64,000 nt of DNA from Zygnema circumcarinatum (lineage: Eukaryota; Streptophyta; Zygnematophyceae; Zygnematales; Zygnemataceae), in NCBI GenBank assembly GCA_037447605.1, contig CM074805.1, positions 1,707,359 to 1,771,358 on the forward strand, in the 5' to 3' direction. Below the pieces are notes generated by a model, which saw only the letters and a program-made list of their open reading frames with translations, was not told where the DNA came from and did not search any database. Shown in pieces: positions 1 through 11,237 of the stretch; position 1 is the stretch's first letter; each line of letters opens with the position of its first letter. The position numbers were made by a program, and so were the translations under genes.

Positions 1-171
1 CTCCTTTTTGGTATCTCTTGAGGTGTGAGGTCGAGATCAATGACGGCCGCAATCGGCAACAACTCCTGGCTTGAGAAGCTTTATTTGCATGTTTGTTTGT
101 TTTCATGTCCTCCTTGTAATTGCTGAACGTGATGCTTGTCTAATGAGATCACTGCCTTTCCTTGTGCGCAG

Positions 172-1252
172 GTTGCTGCTGCAGCTGTGGTCATGGCTGG
201 AGATCCATGGCTGGGAGCTCGATCCTGCTGTGATTAACGTGGCGCGAAAATACTTTGATCTTTCAGAGCTCGAGTATGTGAAAGAGACTGGGCACAAAAG
301 CGGCTCTGATGAGGATGAAAGGAAACCACCGAGGGAGAGTGCAGTGGCGAGTCCCCAGAATGCAGCCAGGCTCGAGGCAGCGAAAAAGGATTGGAAAGTT
401 CTTTTTGAGAATGGTGATTATTCTGAGGAACAAAAGAAGGCGCGTGAGGGCCATTTGGTAGTGCACATAGGAGACGCATTTGCAGAAGAAGCAACCATAG
501 AAGGTGGATTTGCTGGCATCTTAGTTGATTGCTTTTCAGAAGGAATAGTTGTCCCACAACTTCAACAGGAGGCTGTGTGGGAGCGATTGAAGAAGCGGCT
601 CAGACCAGGAGGACGAATAATGGTCAACTGTGCAGGCGGATGTGTCGAAGGCACAGACGCTAATGGAAAGGTTTGAGTTTCGTCCTTTACACCAGTCTTA
701 AATCAGAATGTATCACTTTAATAACCTTCTGGACCTTTTCAGAATTGCTTGATCCGTTTTATCTATGGTATTCTTCATGGAATGACAGTATCCATGAGGT
801 ACATGTTTGCTTGTAGTAAGGAGGTAAGCAATTGGCCGCCTTTTGAGCTTCAGAGCGTTTCACCTTCTCGTCAAGTTTGAACTTTTCCCAAATTTGAAGG
901 TACTTAGATATTGATCAGGAGACTTCATTCTCACTTCCTTTCTATTGCGGTGGTTTTTTAGAGGAGCAGGCGGAAGGTATGACTAACGCAAATATGTGCT
1001 GGGATTTTGGTGCAGGGTGGTGAAGCTTTAATGTTGGAAACTGTTATGGCTCTCAGTAATGTATTTGAGGGTGAAGTATTCTGCCAACGGATTGATGGGG
1101 AATATGGCAACGTTATGGCGTGTACAGGCCCCCCGCCAAACGTAGCATTTTGGCAAGACAATGTGCCGGAAGTATTGATGCCTTATGTAGAGAGCTGGAT
1201 GTCAAGCCAAGATTTTTTATCGACCAATAAAGTCGTCCAAGTGCAGGGATGA
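172..1252 (+). CDS. Spermidine-synthase-like SAM-dependent methyltransferase (5' partial)
   Basis: Two 3' exons are visible, about 172-670 and 1016-1252, joined in phase 0 by a GT-AG intron; the stop TGA is at 1250-1252. The first boundary is the least certain (acceptor CAG at 169-171). The protein shows the WELDPAVINVARKYF segment typical of the second nucleotide-binding motif of spermidine-synthase-fold enzymes. It is followed by a GDAF motif, a GILVDCFSEG strand and LRPGGRIMVNCAG. The glycine-rich motif I must lie upstream of the window. This resembles plant proteins annotated as spermidine-synthase-like SAM methyltransferases rather than true aminopropyltransferases. The substrate is unknown. 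A charged, low-complexity insert sits between the Asp and GDAF motifs (roughly 300-430). Confidence 0.75.
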
Positions 1253-2205
1253 CTCGCACACAGTTTGGAAGAATTTCAAAACTTGCACCCTTTATCGGTG
1301 AATGTTGTGTACTTTCAGTTTCAATTCACTTTTCCCGTGCCAGATGCCCCCGTTTTTGTGAAAGAGGACGGCCCGATATGCGTGTCAGGCAGGAAAACTT
1401 ACGAATCTGGTTCAGGCGGGCAGACCCAAGCAAGGCAGATATTCCCAGGCAGGTAGGACCAGCTTAGGCATGCAGGCATGCAGGCGTGCAAACCCAAGCA
1501 GGATGGCGGAAACAGCTTCTTGCTTGCATGAGCCCGGCTGCCTTAGCCGGCGTGTTTGTCTGCCTACCTGCTTTAGTCTGCTTGCATGTTTGGGCTGCCT
1601 TCCTTTCTGCTTTTTTGCTTGAGCCCGCTATTATGCCTTGCCTGAGCCCGCCTGCTTCGGCCTGCTTTCTGTCCCGCCTGCCTGCCAGCCTTAGCGCCCG
1701 AGTCTTCGTACTTGGCTGAGCCTGCTAAGCCTGCCTGCCTTGTCTAGTCTTCCTCCCAGGCAAGGCAGTAGGCTAAGGCAGGCAAGGCAGACTCAGACAG
1801 GCAGGGAGGCAGGTGTAGGCTCAGGGTTAGGCGCGCAGGTTCAGGCAGGCAGGGAAGGCGCAAGCTCAAGCAGGTAGGCAGACTCAGGCAGGGCAGGCTC
1901 AAGGTCAGGCAAGGCGTAGGAGCCACGGCGATTAATGATAGAACATACCATTGACTCGGAACACCTGCCTCAAGGAACAGGTGGTCATGACACAGGACAA
2001 ACTTAAAAATAAAGGCAACATAAAAATGAGAATTACAGTCACAGAAAGGTCAAACATTCCATGCACGAGATCGTTGGACCGTGATTGCAGAAACCAACAT
2101 TCATGGACGAACCCTGAAGACTCCAAGCACTAACAAGGATTCATATTCTTAGTTGTGGACAATCATTGCGGCATCGATTTGGATCACACAATCTACCTCT
2201 CATTC
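1253..2205. other. Intergenic region, convergent 3' ends
   Basis: This stretch lies between the stop of the methyltransferase (+) and the stop of the RRM gene (-). I see no credible coding exon. Its middle is filled by the CAGG/CCTG low-complexity tract listed separately; the rest is probably 3' UTR of both genes. Confidence 0.6.
1440..1930. repeat. CCTGC/GCAGG low-complexity tract with strand switch
   Basis: From about 1500 to 1750 the + strand is dominated by CTGCCTG-like words. From about 1755 to 1925 it is dominated by the complement, CAGGCAGG-like words. The two halves could pair as an imperfect inverted repeat. No coding signal is convincing here. Confidence 0.6.
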
Positions 2206-3599
2206 TTAGCTGCCAGGGTTCAATGCCGCTTCAGCAGCAGCCATAGGGTCAGTATCTTTCTCTGCCTCTGCCTCTTCCTGTTCCTCCCCAACAGATCTCG
2301 CTTCGTCTCTCGCTTTTGCCACCGTTGCATCGTGCTCTGCTTGCAATTTCTGAATCTCCTCTTCCTGCAGCTGTCGTTCAAACCACGTGTCCGCATCCGC
2401 CCATACTGCAGGTCGCAAGCAAAATACACTAAACAATGAATTCAATAAAGTAGTGCTTAAAATGTGCTTGCATTACGAAATACATGTGAAGCCTGGGCAG
2501 TGTACGAAAATGCCAATGCCAGCCTAAGATTTAACCGCAAGAGTCCAAATTTACAGTCTAATTTACAACTCTTCGATGCTTAAAAGTTTGTTTTAATCTA
2601 GGAACGTTTGAGGATAGTCAAGTTGACGATGGTCATAATTGCCACCACCCGGACCAACTGAGAAGGCGATTCTGCTTTCAGTTTGAAAAGAAACGCTAGC
2701 TAGGTATACAAGAACCGCTGCAGATTGATTATCCGACCGCATTAAGACAAGATGTGTTTCTATCAACAAAGCTAACTTAAAAGAGCATAGTCGATTTTTT
2801 CGAAGACACAAGCATCTACGGGTGAGTGACACCTTTCTGTAGACCATACATGTGCATTAATAGCACTATGGAACCGCTCGTAATAAGAATCACACAATCA
2901 TCCTTCAAGGAGGTAAAGGATTCATAAGCTTCTCAAAAGGATCAGGAACAAAGAAACGAGAGCCAGCAAACGTGAGATTTCTAAAAGAATTCATAAATCT
3001 TGGGACGAATAACTTGCCTGGTTGAGCTGCCCAGCCTTGCTCTCCTCCCTTTATTTTTATGGGTTGTGCATAGTTCACTGTTAAAACACGTCCATAAAGC
3101 TCCGCATTGTGCATGTTATCCATGGCAGCTGCAGTATCGTCCTTTTCAAGATAGGTCACGAACCCAAATCCTCGATGCTTTTGAGTTGTCTGGATAGCAA
3201 AAGCATATTGCTGTTCTTGTCAAACGGATTGGGATTAAAGGACCAAAACATCAACTTGAGAAATTAACTTGACGATAAATGTCCTCAACACCATAGACGT
3301 ATGCACTGCTTGGATGCTTCCCAGCTGAAAAGAAATAAGAGAAGGCTTGGTGCAGGTTCAGAGTACCTGATCAAGCGGAATGTTTACATCTTTGATGTCG
3401 CCAAACGGAATGAAAGCCGAATGCAACACGCCTTCATCCACATTTTCCTCCAATCCACCTGAAATGCCCGAGCCTGTTATGGTTTGATGCGCAACTGCAA
3501 AACAATTGCGAAAACAGCAATTCATTGCCATGAAAAAACAACAAACGTTGACAGAGAGAACCTACCGACATAAAGCGTTGTCTTCGGATTCGTCCCCAT
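2206..3599 (-). CDS. RRM RNA-binding protein of the PPIE N-terminal type
   Basis: Four exons: 3566-3599, 3367-3458, 3018-3189 and 2206-2405, giving 165 aa. The start is [13 protein letters not shown]. The single RRM has RNP2-like LYVGGLEE and RNP1 KHRGFGFV, then the diagnostic [12 protein letters not shown] and [13 protein letters not shown] segments that follow the RRM in peptidyl-prolyl isomerase E (PPIE, a spliceosome-associated cyclophilin). Here the protein ends in a Glu/Ala-rich helix and stops, so no cyclophilin domain is encoded. In animals the RRM and isomerase are fused. The third intron has a GC donor (AG|GCAAGT). It probably acts in the nucleus on pre-mRNA. The start lies 510 bp from that of KDSB on the other strand, so the two may share a promoter. 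Confidence 0.82.
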
Positions 3600-4109
3600 G
3601 CGTAATTCACCACTCAGCCGCCCTCAGCAGGTCCTACTACAAATCAGTGTGAGATAGCGAAACTCGCTTACTGTAAGGCCCGTTGGCAAACAATTTGGCA
3701 ACCAAATCGTTTCATCGATACATCACAATGCTAACGCTTGTTCACGCAAAATGCCTCGAAGTTGAGGAATTAAATTTAAAAAGAATGAAGTGGCTTCTCC
3801 CCATCATAGCTTCTACTTTGAAATATCGGAAACCGAGTTATCTTTCTCCTTGAGATTTTATGAGAGAAGCAAGCTGCTCCCCCTTAGCCCCTTCCCTGCT
3901 TTGCCCTCTCAGTTTGAGCCGCCAGAGGGCGCCCCCTGATATCGAGATGCAGTATCGGTGTATCGGACTATATATCGGAGTTCATTAATATCGATAATAT
4001 TGGTATCGTCTGTTGTCCAATAAGTTACGATACTGACAGTGAGCAGCGCCGAGCTTGAAGTGCGCTTTGAGGGAGGGAGGGAGGAAGGGAGGGAGGTAGG
4101 GAGGCAGCC
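3600..4109. promoter_or_regulatory. Shared upstream region of RRM gene and KDSB
   Basis: This 510-bp gap separates the two head-to-head ATGs (3599 minus, 4110 plus). It holds a run of TATCG/TATCGG words around 3940-4030 and a GGGAGGGAGG tract just before the KDSB start. No single core element can be called with confidence. Confidence 0.4.
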
Positions 4110-7100
4110 ATGGCTTCCCTAAGCGATAGCAGACTGCTTCTCGCTGCCTCACTCTCCGCTGCAGCGGGGGCTGCGATGGTGTTTTTGCTATCTCCATATG
4201 AAAAGAAGCAATTATCCTCCTCTGGCGACAGTAGCCATGGATCCGAAGCCACTACCCGCTCTGCTTCCCCTCCGGAACCACCTGCAACAGACGCTGCTTC
4301 GCAAACGCTCACGAGTGTTCAACAAACTTGGACTTGGCGTTATTCCTTATATTCTGGGACGTTGGCGGCAGCCATGGGAGCGCTTGGAGCAGTTGCTGTT
4401 GGGTATGTTGTCAGTGGGAGGTGGCGGTCGGTGTGGCTTGGTAGGGCATTTCGTGCACGCGTGGTCGGGATAATACCGGCACGTTACCACTCGTCCAGAT
4501 TTCCCGGAAAGCCACTAGCCAATATACTAGGGAAGGCAATGATTCAGGTGAGTCAAGGAATCCATGTTATGTGAAGGAATTATTTCTGGCCGTATGTCGA
4601 TCTGTGATATCATTGTCTATAGCAGGCACCAATGCATTGAATATTTTGGATAGGCTAGCTTTTTCTGTCTATCTTACAGAATTTGTATTCAACTCTTGAA
4701 ATGCAATCAACTCGCAATGGAACGTGATTTATTGTCCGACGTAGCAGTACTCACCAATAATTTCCGTAAAAATTGTAATGATATCAAAGTATCTGATTTG
4801 GAAGCATTGAAAATGGTAAAACTAATTTTACTTTGCATTGACAGATCAAGTCATAGTATGATAGATAGGCTTCCGCTTATTTCGAATTTCGAATTGTATT
4901 GGGTTTGGGGAGTAGAGGACATGGGAGCAAGCTCGGCAAGCCAAGACACTCGAGGCTGTAGGTTTGTGATCCTTAGAACATTCTTTTCCTGCTTAATTAA
5001 GTATTTTGCTCTTAATTTCAAGAGAAAATTCTAAAAATCCAGTGCTATTTGGAGTAATTTTTGGAATTTATGTAGAACTTGCTTTTGATCATTCTCCATT
5101 TAGCGCCTGGGAGGGTGAACAACATACAACGTTGATGTAGATGTTTGTTCCAATGCGCAACAAGAAGGTTTTTTTAGAACAGAATAAAAAATCGTTGCAT
5201 ACAGCCCTTGTGTTGAATTTATGGGTGAATGCAGAATACAGGGATGTTAGTTCATTTGGCTGTCCTTTTTAAGAGTTATTTGTTGAAGTGCTCATCAAAG
5301 TTGGCTTTCTGAATTTTTGTCCTTCAGTGTTGCTCATGTATTTGTCATTTCAATCCGTTTTTATGTCCAGATGGACCTCAGTGTATTTCATATGGTTGAA
5401 AATCTTCCTTTACATGTTCCATTCTCGTATCCAAATGCTTATTCCACACTGAGAAATGCTCGCAATGTCATGGGGAGTGAAGGCCAGTTATCGCAACCGA
5501 TGATGAGAGGATCGCCGCCTATTGTCGCGATTTTGGTGCAGAGGTAGTCATGACATCTCCAGAATGTGAAAATGGTCGGTGGCCTGTTCTCAGAATTGCA
5601 ATAATCCCCATATTTGATGTGCTGTTCTGTAGCTGTTGCTCGTTTTTTTCCACTTTGCTAGTGCGTGGATCGAGAAAAGTACTCACATACTGTCGCTCAT
5701 CAAGAATGCATTCTTCGATTGACTTGTCGCAGCAATTTATGTTTAAGTGAAGTTAAAGGATCTGAAATCAATATGAAATTCATGCTAGAGGTTAGACATG
5801 CTTCGCACAGGATCATGGACAAGCCAACTCTTTTGGTTTCTTCAAGAAGTGAATGCATGCAATTCAAGAGAACCTCACTAACCACTCGGGCATTGTCGAG
5901 TCACGTGGTAAGTCCTTGAAACCACGCGCGGCGGCGTCACGTCAGTCGCGCGTCACTAGTTTTCACCAATTTTGGCAATGGAAAGGAAAGAGGGAGGAGA
6001 GAGAATGGAGAAGTACATGAACAGCTTCGAAAGTGTTTGTCAAATTCTAAGCAATGGCGCCATTTGAAGTGGAGATTTCACGTGGGCTATGCTATCGTAA
6101 TGCTTCGCGACGTGGACGAGTCATCTAGCACAGCTCCCTTGAGATCTCCACTTCAAATGATGTTGTTGCTTAGGATTTGAAAAGAACTTTCGAAGTTGTT
6201 CTTTTACCTCCCCATTCTCTCTCCTCCCTCTATTTCCTTTCATTACCAAAACTGGTGAATGAATGGTTTGGCACACCTATTCTAAAATTTCGAAGCTTGA
6301 CGTTGCGCTCTTGGCGTGCTCCATGACTTCAGGCCAAGTGAAGATGAATGATGAATGGCTGTCTGTGTCACTTTGTTGCCAAAAATGCATTTTTCTTAAG
6401 TGTGAAGATGAGCGCTTTTCTTCTGGAACATATTTGCAGTGTTTGGGAGAATGCTGTGTTTCCCTGTGGTAGATGTTTATTCCACTGTAGTAAGAATTGC
6501 TTGCCTTACTTCGATTCGTACTGAACTCTGAGATAGGGAATTGCAGGCACAGTCCGCTGCTGTGAGGCCATGGAGGCATTGGGCACACAACGATGGGATG
6601 CTGTGGTGAACATTCAAGGCGATGAGCCCCTTGTTGATCCAGCAGCCATTGACGCTGTGGTGATGGCGCTTCAGGTGAGCACATGCAACAGGTTGATGAT
6701 CCTGTTGCCTCTTAAACGAGATTATCATCGAAACAACTCTGGTTTCCTACAAATCTGAAAGCACTTCATTGGTTGCTGCTTGGGGTGTGGCTCGAAAAGC
6801 AGTCTCGTAGTAAGCACGCAAGCCTAGGCTAACGACCCTTGCACAAGTTTATTGACGGAGTTCACAGTCAAAGCATTGTTTTCTGGGTGGAACTTTTCTA
6901 CGTTTGCCAGATTGATTTTGACTCTGGTTCGTGCTAATGTGAAATTACTCGTAGACAAACTAACTGAGCATGGAGGACAATATTGGCATATGTACTGTGT
7001 GTGTCATGAAGCCCACATTTTTCTTACTTTGTTCTCGCAATTCATATGCCAATTTTTTCTTCAGCAGCTTTGTTCAGAATGCTCAAATAGAAATGTTCCT

Positions 7101-8568
7101 CTGAACTTTTGCGTCTAGCAAGCCTCTTGTTGTTGAACCATGAGGCGTCTTTGTCCGGAGTTAATTCTAGTGACTTTGACTCAAGTCTGTGTCTTCTGCG
7201 GTCTCTGCAGGGCGCGCCTCGGGCTGTATGCAGCACTGCAGTTGCCCCTCTCGATTTGTCGGATGCTCGTAACTCAAATCGAGTAAAGTGTGTCGTGGAT
7301 CGTAAAGGATATGCCATGTATTTCTCTCGAGCACTGATACCTGCCAACAAGTGAGCAAGCAGGTGCTTGAACCATAGTGCAACTTTCTGGGATTCAGGAG
7401 GAAGATGTGGCATTGATCTCACGATCAATGGATTTTTTGGATTCATCGTCCATAAGAATGTGAATGCAATTAGACGATGAATGAAAGGTCAGAGTGTGAG
7501 TCATGAAAATAATTATTATCATTATTAATAATATTATTTTACAAGCTCAGTTGGTTGGTGAGCCTGTTGGAAAAAAAAAGGGCAAAAGCACTGTAGAAAT
7601 GCATAATGCTCTCTTCTAATAAGGGGATGATAAATTGTTCAAAATAAAAGATAAATTCATAAATTGCATCTGGTAGTCTCTGATCCAATTCCTTTCCTGA
7701 ACATCATAGGGGAAGTGATGTTTTATGACTTTCGAGAATGTGCTTTGCAGGAGTGTCGAAATCAGCAACAGCTTTCCATATCTTCTACATCTGGGGCTCA
7801 TGGTGAGCTCGCATAGCACTCTAATGCCAGATATGAGGGATGGATCTGATGGGGAAAGGCATACAAGTTAGAACCCTCCTTATCCCTTGAAACGAGCATC
7901 CTTTAACGGAAGATGATGCTCTCTCTAGTGGTTGGCCTGGCCAGCCTATTTGATTCTCGACTGTTTGGATTGATAATTCTATGGATGTGAACTGCTCTGA
8001 CGATGGCGTAAGTCTAAAGATTTTCATGTCCAATCTGCTCGTAGCTGTGTGAAAACTGACATGGTCTGGAAAGTTTTCGTCAGTGCTACGATTCCAATTT
8101 TCTCCTTCGCTATGCAAAGATGAAAACCACACCACTGCAGTTGGAGGAAGATTTGGAGCAGCTGCGTATTCTGGAGTGTGGGCAAAAAATCAAGGTCAGT
8201 TGTTGAAAGAAGTATGCCCAAGGTTTTTTTGTTCTCGCTTAATAAGAGAGCAGAAAGGATCTTCTTTTCAAAATGTGCAGTAGGAAGGGAGAACAGCATT
8301 TCTATCCTCTGGTAACCTTTATGTGCTTCAAAGGTCGTGATGCCTCATAGTATCGCATCCTTAGTTTGGTTAAAACTAAAACATTTGTCTAGCTGATTTT
8401 ACTGATGGGTATATTTTCTTACAGTTTTGTTCCTCCCTTACTGGAGTGCAGGTCATTTGTGTTAATCATCGAGCACACGGCGTAGACACTCCGGAAGATG
8501 TCCCGAAGGTTGAGGCCATTCTGTTGCAGAAGGGTTTGGGGCCCAGTAACGTTTTTCCAACAGAATGA
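4110..8568 (+). CDS. KDSB: 3-deoxy-manno-octulosonate cytidylyltransferase (CMP-KDO synthetase)
   Basis: Eight exons: 4110-4547, 4916-4961, 5488-5574, 6547-6674, 7211-7350, 7751-7802, 8084-8194 and 8452-8568, giving 372 aa with every phase matching. The enzyme couples KDO to CMP from CTP, the activation step before KDO enters rhamnogalacturonan II of the plant cell wall. Visible family motifs: [16 protein letters not shown] (substrate-binding loop), [31 protein letters not shown] (metal/CTP site), [34 protein letters not shown] and [13 protein letters not shown]. The N-terminal 115 residues precede the catalytic domain and hold two hydrophobic stretches (about residues 7-30 and 79-103). This suggests a membrane anchor or organelle-targeting region, as in other plant KDSB proteins. 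Intron 3 carries a foldback element (5955-6257). Confidence 0.93.
5955..6257. mobile_element. Foldback/MITE-like inverted repeat in KDSB intron 3
   Basis: The left arm (about 5955-6085) and right arm (about 6140-6257) are reverse complements at roughly 80-85% by eye. The outer ends read TTCACCAATTTTGG on the left and its near complement on the right. The arms include a purine-rich GGGAGGAGAGAGAATGG block and a CATTTGAAGTGGAGAT block. There is no coding capacity. I could not identify a clear target duplication, so the superfamily is unknown. Confidence 0.7.
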
Positions 8569-9601
8569 GGCTGCAGCCCTACTGCATGCATGCACACATG
8601 CATCTGCTGTCATGCCACTGCATGCATGAAGACAAGTGGATCCTATTGTCAGCCTCCTATGGGCACCCAACGGCTGCTCTCCCAGGGGCCCCCTTTTTGA
8701 GTTCTGAAGCCAAGAGTCTGACTGGAACTGTTCATCTAGCGATCGTTAGTCAACTTTCAGTCTCTTGGTTTTCAGTTAGGTGCAGCAAAGATTGGCAGCA
8801 TACGTGCCATGCTGTCTTGCAATTGAGGGACTCGCAGGATAGAAAGAGGAGACTGTTCTCAGGAGCACTCTCTTCATCATGCGGCTTGTGCGAAGGGGAC
8901 ATGTAGGCATGCTGGTTCTACCGTGTCCTTGCCTGAGGGCGAGGGAAAAGACAACAAAGATATCCATCATTCTCTTGGACTTGGCAACTCCTCTTCGTCT
9001 TTCTGCCTGTTTGCTTTGATGTGCTATCAAGTCCTATTCAGCTATGAAACATGCTCTGAGTTCAGACTCTCAGGCCACGTGCAGAGCAAGTGGTGGCTGT
9101 GCAGACGACCTGACGCATATGTCTGCTACATCATTAGATTATTCTAATGATGTAGTATCTATGTGTATATATTACGCATAGATACTACATCCTGTGTGTG
9201 TTATATTGGGAATATAAGATTGGCATAAACTATGGAATAGGCAACTTGGAAATGACAAGGCACAAATAAACAATGGAGTGCGGAAGTAAACCCACTGGCA
9301 ACAAATTTCTGTCACCAGGAATCTCTTGGTGAAGCTGCGCTATTGTCATTTTCTGCATCGATAATTTTCCCCACCATCACGAAATAATGCCAGCTTTTGT
9401 AGTACTTGCGAACATTTGCTGTTGCAGGAGTGGTCCAGTAAACAGCAGCTTTTCATATGCAGCTCCAGGTTCGGGTTCTGCTTCAATAGACCTTTACTTT
9501 ACAGGCGGTATTCATCATATACCAAGATCAACTGCCGTTCTTGTCATTGCCTCCCCCCACTTAGACTGCCGGCCACTCTTCCTGCTCCAAGCTATGCTTC
9601 T
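8569..9601. other. Convergent intergenic region KDSB / COA6-like
   Basis: This holds the 3' ends of KDSB (+) and the COA6-like gene (-). No coding exon is supported. It contains the overlapping inverted repeats at 9126-9191. Confidence 0.55.
9126..9191. repeat. Two overlapping perfect inverted repeats
   Basis: CTACATCATTAGA (9126-9138) pairs with 9143-9155 across a 4-nt loop. GATGTAGTATCTATG (9149-9163) pairs with 9177-9191 across a 13-nt loop. The two hairpins share bases 9149-9155, so they are mutually exclusive. They lie between two convergent genes. Confidence 0.8.
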
Positions 9602-10899
9602 TCAGGATTTAAGGATCTGCCTTACTCTCCTTTTTGCGCCATACGCTCGGTCAAAATGATGCACCTGCCCAACAAAAGCCTTGATCAGAAGGGAACTGGA
9701 AAGGAACCAGTAATCCAAAAAACCAGAGAAAAAGTCATTGATGTGAGCGGCAGGCAACCCTTTCCAACCGGGAAATTAGAGTGACCACCCCCACCCCCCC
9801 AATGTAGCAAGCTTCTCAGTCCACATGGAGACCTTCATGGCTGACATGAGAGCTATCTACAGCTCACCCATGTTGAACGACATGCGCCTTCATACTCCTT
9901 ACGCAATTCTTTGCAGGCTAAAGGGTACAATAGTCCTGCCCGGCCTATTTCTGTGGGCCCCTCCTTGTCCTGCCGCTGCTCCAGGCATGCGAAGAAGGCG
10001 TCCCGTGCCTGCAGGAATCAAGAGGAGTGAACCGCTTCAGCAACTCCTCTCGATAAACACGCTCGAGTTAAATTGACAGGCACAGCATGCATAACGATGA
10101 GACCAGGCGAAATTTGCCGCCATTTTCAGCATTCCTTCAGAACGTATGTAATCATCAGCAGAGGAGAAAATGACACAACAAAACTTGTAAACTTTGTAAA
10201 GGTAAAATACCCATTTGGAGATCATCAAAAATAAAAGGGGTTCGGAGTATGTACTCGGTAAGTACAGGTACAGTTTACACGGCTGGTTCCAGCCTTTGCG
10301 TACGAGAAAAAATGAGTACAAAAGCAAACCGCGAAAAGGGATAGAAGGAGGGGCATGGCTGGAGGCTATAATGCGGTTGCTAGCTTTCTAGTTGTCAGTT
10401 TATTAGAAGTTCCAATCGCACTTTCCTGACTTCGGGTCTCAATAAGCAAGGGCTAGAAGCCGGCTTTCTCAGTTTAATGCTCATGTCAGCAGAACAAGAA
10501 AATTTCATTGTTCAAATTTTTGCTTCTTATCTTGTATACTGGAGATTCCATGGACATTCCACATGCCATGGCAATATGCCTTGAGCCACATTACCATATT
10601 TATATCACCATACTGGAGCCTGCATTGCAGCCTGAATCCAATTGGACAGCATCGATCGCTACTGGCATCAGGAAACATCAAAAAAATTACTCCCATTCTT
10701 ACTGAATGTCCATTGGAAGCATTTTCCTTCTCTGCAATACCACGTTCTCCAAGACAGAAACGTATAAGGAAGACTTGAAATGAATGAAACAGAGAAGTCA
10801 TACCTTGTAGCAGCGCATCCTCCCTGCTGCCAGCACATCTGGAGCTATGGCGCCCTCGGAGATTTTCTGAGCTCCTGCCTCGGAGTACTTGACCGCCAT
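9602..10899 (-). CDS. COA6: Cytochrome c oxidase assembly factor 6-like (CX9C-CX10C protein)
   Basis: Three exons: 10804-10899, 9868-10008 and 9602-9664, giving 99 aa with all junctions in phase 0. The middle of the protein shows RMRCYKARDAFFACLEQ, a CX9C pair, then ACKELRKEYEGACRSTW, a CX10C pair. That CX9C-CX10C spacing marks COA6 within the twin-CX9C (CHCH) families. The C-terminus HHFDRAYGAKRRVRQIL also fits. COA6 acts in the mitochondrial intermembrane space in copper delivery to the CuA site of complex IV. The four cysteines are intact. The N-terminal 29 residues (MAVKYSEAGAQK...) are more variable between species. The gene starts head to head with the RMT2-like gene (338 bp between ATGs). 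Confidence 0.88.
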
Positions 10900-11237
10900 A
10901 GCTAGAAGCCACTGCAGAACACTTAAGCGGGAACCAAGCAGAACCGGCACTGGCTTTCTCGTCAGAACCCTTCTCTTGTTTCAGTAAATGTCACCATTCT
11001 ATTCTGCTGAACCCCTTTTTATCAAGAACTACACCATTCAGAAAGCGAGAAGGAAACTGCAGAACACCCCAATGCACACTTTTTTCGTGAAGTCTTCGTT
11101 CACGTGAAGCTCCAACAGTTTCGCTGCGTGTCCGAAGCAGAAGAGGAGTGGCTGAAGCGTTGGAGTGTTCAATTCGAAGAGCGACCTCCTTCCTCCTTCG
11201 AATACGTGCTAGCAGCCTGTTTGACCTCTTCGAAGCC
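10900..11237. promoter_or_regulatory. Shared upstream region COA6-like / RMT2-like
   Basis: This 338-bp gap separates divergent start codons. A CAG just before the COA6-like ATG may be a splice acceptor, so part of the gap may be a 5' UTR intron. No specific element is recognised. Confidence 0.35.

Noticed and set aside
3290-3335. Candidate extra exon of the RRM gene (reads [11 protein letters not shown])
   Set aside because: Joining exon 2 directly to 3189 restores [15 protein letters not shown]; the extra segment would break the RRM.
7930-8015. Candidate KDSB exon reading SLFDSRLF with an in-frame stop
   Set aside because: The correct exon is 8084-8194, which keeps phase and reads [18 protein letters not shown]; the earlier match was chance, so KDSB is not a pseudogene.
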